DNA of 6,297 nucleotides from Candidatus Zixiibacteriota bacterium. Its GTDB lineage: Bacteria > Zixibacteria > MSB-5A5 > CAIYYT01. The translations under genes were made by a program, and so were the position numbers. Positions within the stretch are counted from its first letter, which is position 1, and each line of letters starts with the position of its first letter. The notes below the pieces were generated by a model. That model was not told the origin of the DNA. It searched no databases and saw nothing but the letters and a program-made list of their open reading frames with translations. This document shows positions 5,701 to 6,297 of this stretch, piece by piece. Where the stretch lies: the NCBI GenBank assembly GCA_026397575.1, contig JAPLUP010000607.1, positions 1 through 6,297 on the forward strand. Direction: 5' to 3'.

Positions 5701-6297
5701 TCTTGTTAACGCCACCAGTCGATCCCTGCTCATCGTCAATAACGATGGTGCAGGCAACTTTGCTCCTCCAGTGAGTATCTCCCTGGGCAGTGGCACCAAC
5801 CCGCTCTATGCACTGGTCAACGCCGATCTGGATCGCAACGGTGCACCGGACTTTGTGATCGGTGGACAAACCGGTAATTCCATACTGTTAGCCATCAATG
5901 AGATCCCGAGTGACCCGATTCTTCCCGACGAGATGGTGACTACCGGATACAACAATGTAACGCTTCGAGTGGAGAATCCACGGGGACTAGTGATCTCGCA
6001 ATCGTTGCGCACGGTTGCCGGATCCGCATATTGGCGTAAGGATGCTGACGGTAACGACACGTTGGATGAAAGCGCCTACGACTACAACCTGCAGTATGGC
6101 GAATATCGGATCGTGATTAGGCCAAAATCTAACGTGGGTAGTGGACCGCTTTGTAGCGTAGGGATTAGGATTGATGGAACCGCGGAGCGTACTATTTTCG
6201 CCAGCTACTCGTCGTCGGCGCGCAACCTCGACAGTGACAGTCTCGTCTTTTACTATCAGGTGGAACCGGTATCGTCGATCTACCCCGCCAATGGACA
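2726..6297 (+). CDS. Secreted SBBP-repeat / FG-GAP-repeat protein (two predicted beta-propellers), 3' partial
   Basis: The frame was read codon by codon from the ATG to the window edge without a stop: 1190 codons, with the C-terminus outside. Residues 1-22 are a signal peptide. Residues 38-232 match the N-terminal domain that precedes SBBP repeats (I believe Pfam DUF7948), with PLAFTKNMGQWD, CNYFLGN, WHTDVPNYEAI and DIYPGIDLKY. Residues 80-109 are an insertion encoded by a palindromic DNA element. Seven SBBP repeats of 62-65 residues fill 275-711, then seven FG-GAP/VCBS-like units fill 728-1058. Residues 1059-1190 start a beta-rich C-terminal region with a DADGNDTLDE calcium-type loop at 1106-1115. 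The protein is predicted to be exported and to act outside the cytoplasm, in adhesion, binding or surface structure; no catalytic residues are seen and the ligand is unknown. Large proteins of this group often end in a sorting or anchoring domain, which could lie beyond the window. No operon partner is visible; the gene has its own promoter and RBS. Confidence 0.9.
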   Translation, partial: MFCKEALILTVLSLLVVSTLMATTNPNSSTTVQKMNQMPLAFTKNMGQWDDRVLFRANAGGATMWFTKEGVTYQFTRHVAGHSREGGNPGSVGRTFLSDPGQAGMPILPGDRYEKDSVEQLVLTAKFVSANPNPEVVAEGQMEYKCNYFLGNEPSKWHTDVPNYEAITLKDIYPGIDLKYSGDGNGQAAYEFVLAPGADLAQIKVEYEGAEETSIDAYGRLVLKTQWGDMVAAIKSPTNGILSGTASFSQLSEKTMGFEPNSANRQALGTQSVGLVYSTYLGGGSYDYGCGIAVDGNGNAYVTGSAGSGFPTLNPYQTDQGGQDVFVTKLSGSGNSLIYSTYLGGGNEDEGKGIAVDGSGNAYVTGQTYSSDFPTLNPFQTHQAGYDAFVTKLSSSGSSLIYSTYLGGEGDFEVGTGIAVDGSGNAYATGYTSSSNFPTLNPWQATFQGGWRDVFVTKLSGSGSLIYSTYLGGEGEDYGYGIAVDDGENAYVTGSTPSSNFPTLNPYQTYQGGNDAFVTKLSSTGDSLTYSTYLGGAGHEEGHGIAVDASGNAYVTGYTGSSNFPTLNPYQGTLQGSPDVFVTKLSSSGGSLIYSTYLGGAGWEGGQGIAVDGSGYAYVTGSAGSGFPTLNPYQMYRDTADVFVTKLSSSGNTLIYSTYLGGGGEDWFSGIAVDGSGNAYVTGRTASSDFPTQNPYQTDQGGSDAFVTKLSYFSGSDYVITPTPDTADVFYIKQADIDGDNYTDVIYTGNTSDSLYIAYGKDSTLDAPRNYLKVTKAALAVEFVNGDSLLDIVARTTGKVYVLLNLGNRNFSIDSQTVSPSYRSSVFPSIATGYFNNDAHLDAIISENTILYGNGTGSFSAPTTLPFSFDAVAASDFDGNGTDDIVVTAGDSAFIYLNDGSGNLSRSTALCIGYRTHDFTGVVAGMDLNSDGKTDFVTVTGNTTGTNDTSVVTIALGDGSGGVASSDTLRIVGTALNLALADVDKDHNLDISLVNATSRSLLIVNNDGAGNFAPPVSISLGSGTNPLYALVNADLDRNGAPDFVIGGQTGNSILLAINEIPSDPILPDEMVTTGYNNVTLRVENPRGLVISQSLRTVAGSAYWRKDADGNDTLDESAYDYNLQYGEYRIVIRPKSNVGSGPLCSVGIRIDGTAERTIFASYSSSARNLDSDSLVFYYQVEPVSSIYPANG
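2965..3052. repeat. REP-like composite palindromic element inserted in frame
   Basis: Part one is a perfect 8-bp hairpin, ATTCCCGC (2970-2977) and GCGGGAAT (2982-2989) with loop GAAG, flanked by TGG (2965-2967) and CCA (2990-2992), which pair across a two-base bulge. Part two is an imperfect inverted repeat: 2997-3023 and the reverse complement of 3026-3052 agree at 20 of 27 bases, ending in perfect CGGTAGG/CCTACCG. Each arm also folds by itself: GGTCGGACA/TGTCTGACC (3002-3010, 3015-3023, one G-T pair) and AGGCA/TGCCT (3030-3034, 3039-3043). The element is read as about 30 Gly/Pro-rich residues within the N-terminal domain, with no stop and no frameshift. The first hairpin resembles the ATTCCC-N8-GGGAAT type of dispersed repeat found in many bacteria (dRS3 of Neisseria is the named case); a mobile origin is inference. 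Confidence 0.75.
3548..4858 (+). repeat. Seven tandem SBBP (beta-propeller) repeats
   Basis: Units start at 3548, 3734, 3923, 4118, 4307, 4499 and 4685 and are 62-65 codons long. Each has the pattern LIYSTYLGG, a short variable acidic/aromatic segment, GIAVDGSGNAYVTG, a variable 3-5 residues, FPTLNPYQ, a variable segment, then DVFVTKLSSSG. Similarity extends to DNA: the 18-mer AATGCCTATGTGACGGGC is exact in units 1, 2, 5 and 7. Seven units suit a closed seven-bladed propeller. The conserved core is the scaffold, and the three variable segments per blade probably form surface loops. Confidence 0.9.
4907..5899 (+). repeat. Seven FG-GAP/VCBS-like repeats (second predicted propeller)
   Basis: Seven degenerate units are centred on calcium-type loops. 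Five are well formed: DIDGDNYTD (4931-4957), DFDGNGTDD (5351-5377), DLNSDGKTD (5504-5530), DVDKDHNLD (5669-5695) and DLDRNGAPD (5825-5851). Two are degraded and lack the first Asp: FVNGDSLLD (5072-5098) and YFNNDAHLD (5225-5251). Units are about 40-55 residues and several carry the following beta-strand motif (IYLNDGSGNL, IVNNDGAGNF). Integrin-alpha-type FG-GAP repeats form seven-bladed propellers with Ca2+ in such loops. DNA similarity between units is low, so this array is older than the SBBP array. The boundary of unit 1 is approximate. Confidence 0.75.
5900..6297 (+). other. Start of the C-terminal beta-rich region of the SBBP/FG-GAP protein
   Basis: Residues 1059-1190 are not repeated. 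They alternate hydrophobic and polar residues as in beta-sandwich domains, with NVTLRVENPRG near the beginning and VFYYQVEPV near the edge. A DADGNDTLDE loop (6041-6070) looks like the first ten positions of an EF-hand or dockerin-type loop, but the usual acidic residue at position 12 is Ala. I do not recognise a named domain. The window ends inside the gene. Confidence 0.55.

Overview
The window holds the 3' part of one large redox gene and the 5' part of one very large secreted-protein gene, both on the + strand, separated by about 210 bases. There are no rRNA, tRNA or CRISPR features and no transposase. The host looks like a free-living, Gram-negative-type bacterium of about 50-55% GC. The SBBP protein with this N-terminal domain, followed by FG-GAP repeats, resembles secreted proteins I associate with Zixibacteria and related FCB-group candidate phyla. 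That placement is an impression from family resemblance and was not tested.

Bases 2-2515 are a soluble multi-domain oxidoreductase whose N-terminus lies upstream of the window. In order it has the end of a GltD-like FAD/NAD(P) domain, a cysteine-rich linker, two [4Fe-4S] ferredoxin motifs, a molybdopterin-family Fe4S4 domain, and an FdhA/NuoG-like domain. The Cys/Sec that binds Mo in formate dehydrogenases is absent, and the usual C-terminal pterin-binding domain is missing. This points to a NuoG-like electron conduit or a diverged enzyme rather than a classical formate dehydrogenase. Two hairpins after the stop codon, one a plausible terminator, close this unit.

Bases 2516-2725 are intergenic and carry those hairpins, a TTGACA-type promoter and a strong ribosome binding site. 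The second gene starts at 2726 and is open to the end of the window, so at least 1190 codons are present. It encodes a signal peptide, an SBBP-associated N-terminal domain, seven tandem SBBP repeats, seven FG-GAP/VCBS-type repeats and the start of a C-terminal beta-rich region. The layout suggests two seven-bladed beta-propellers in series on an exported protein.

The most unusual feature is an in-frame palindromic DNA element of about 90 bp inside the N-terminal domain of the second gene. It is made of a REP-like hairpin plus a 27-nt imperfect inverted repeat and is translated into about 30 extra residues. The two genes show no functional link: a terminator and a separate promoter lie between them. 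I did not find a convincing new multi-gene system.
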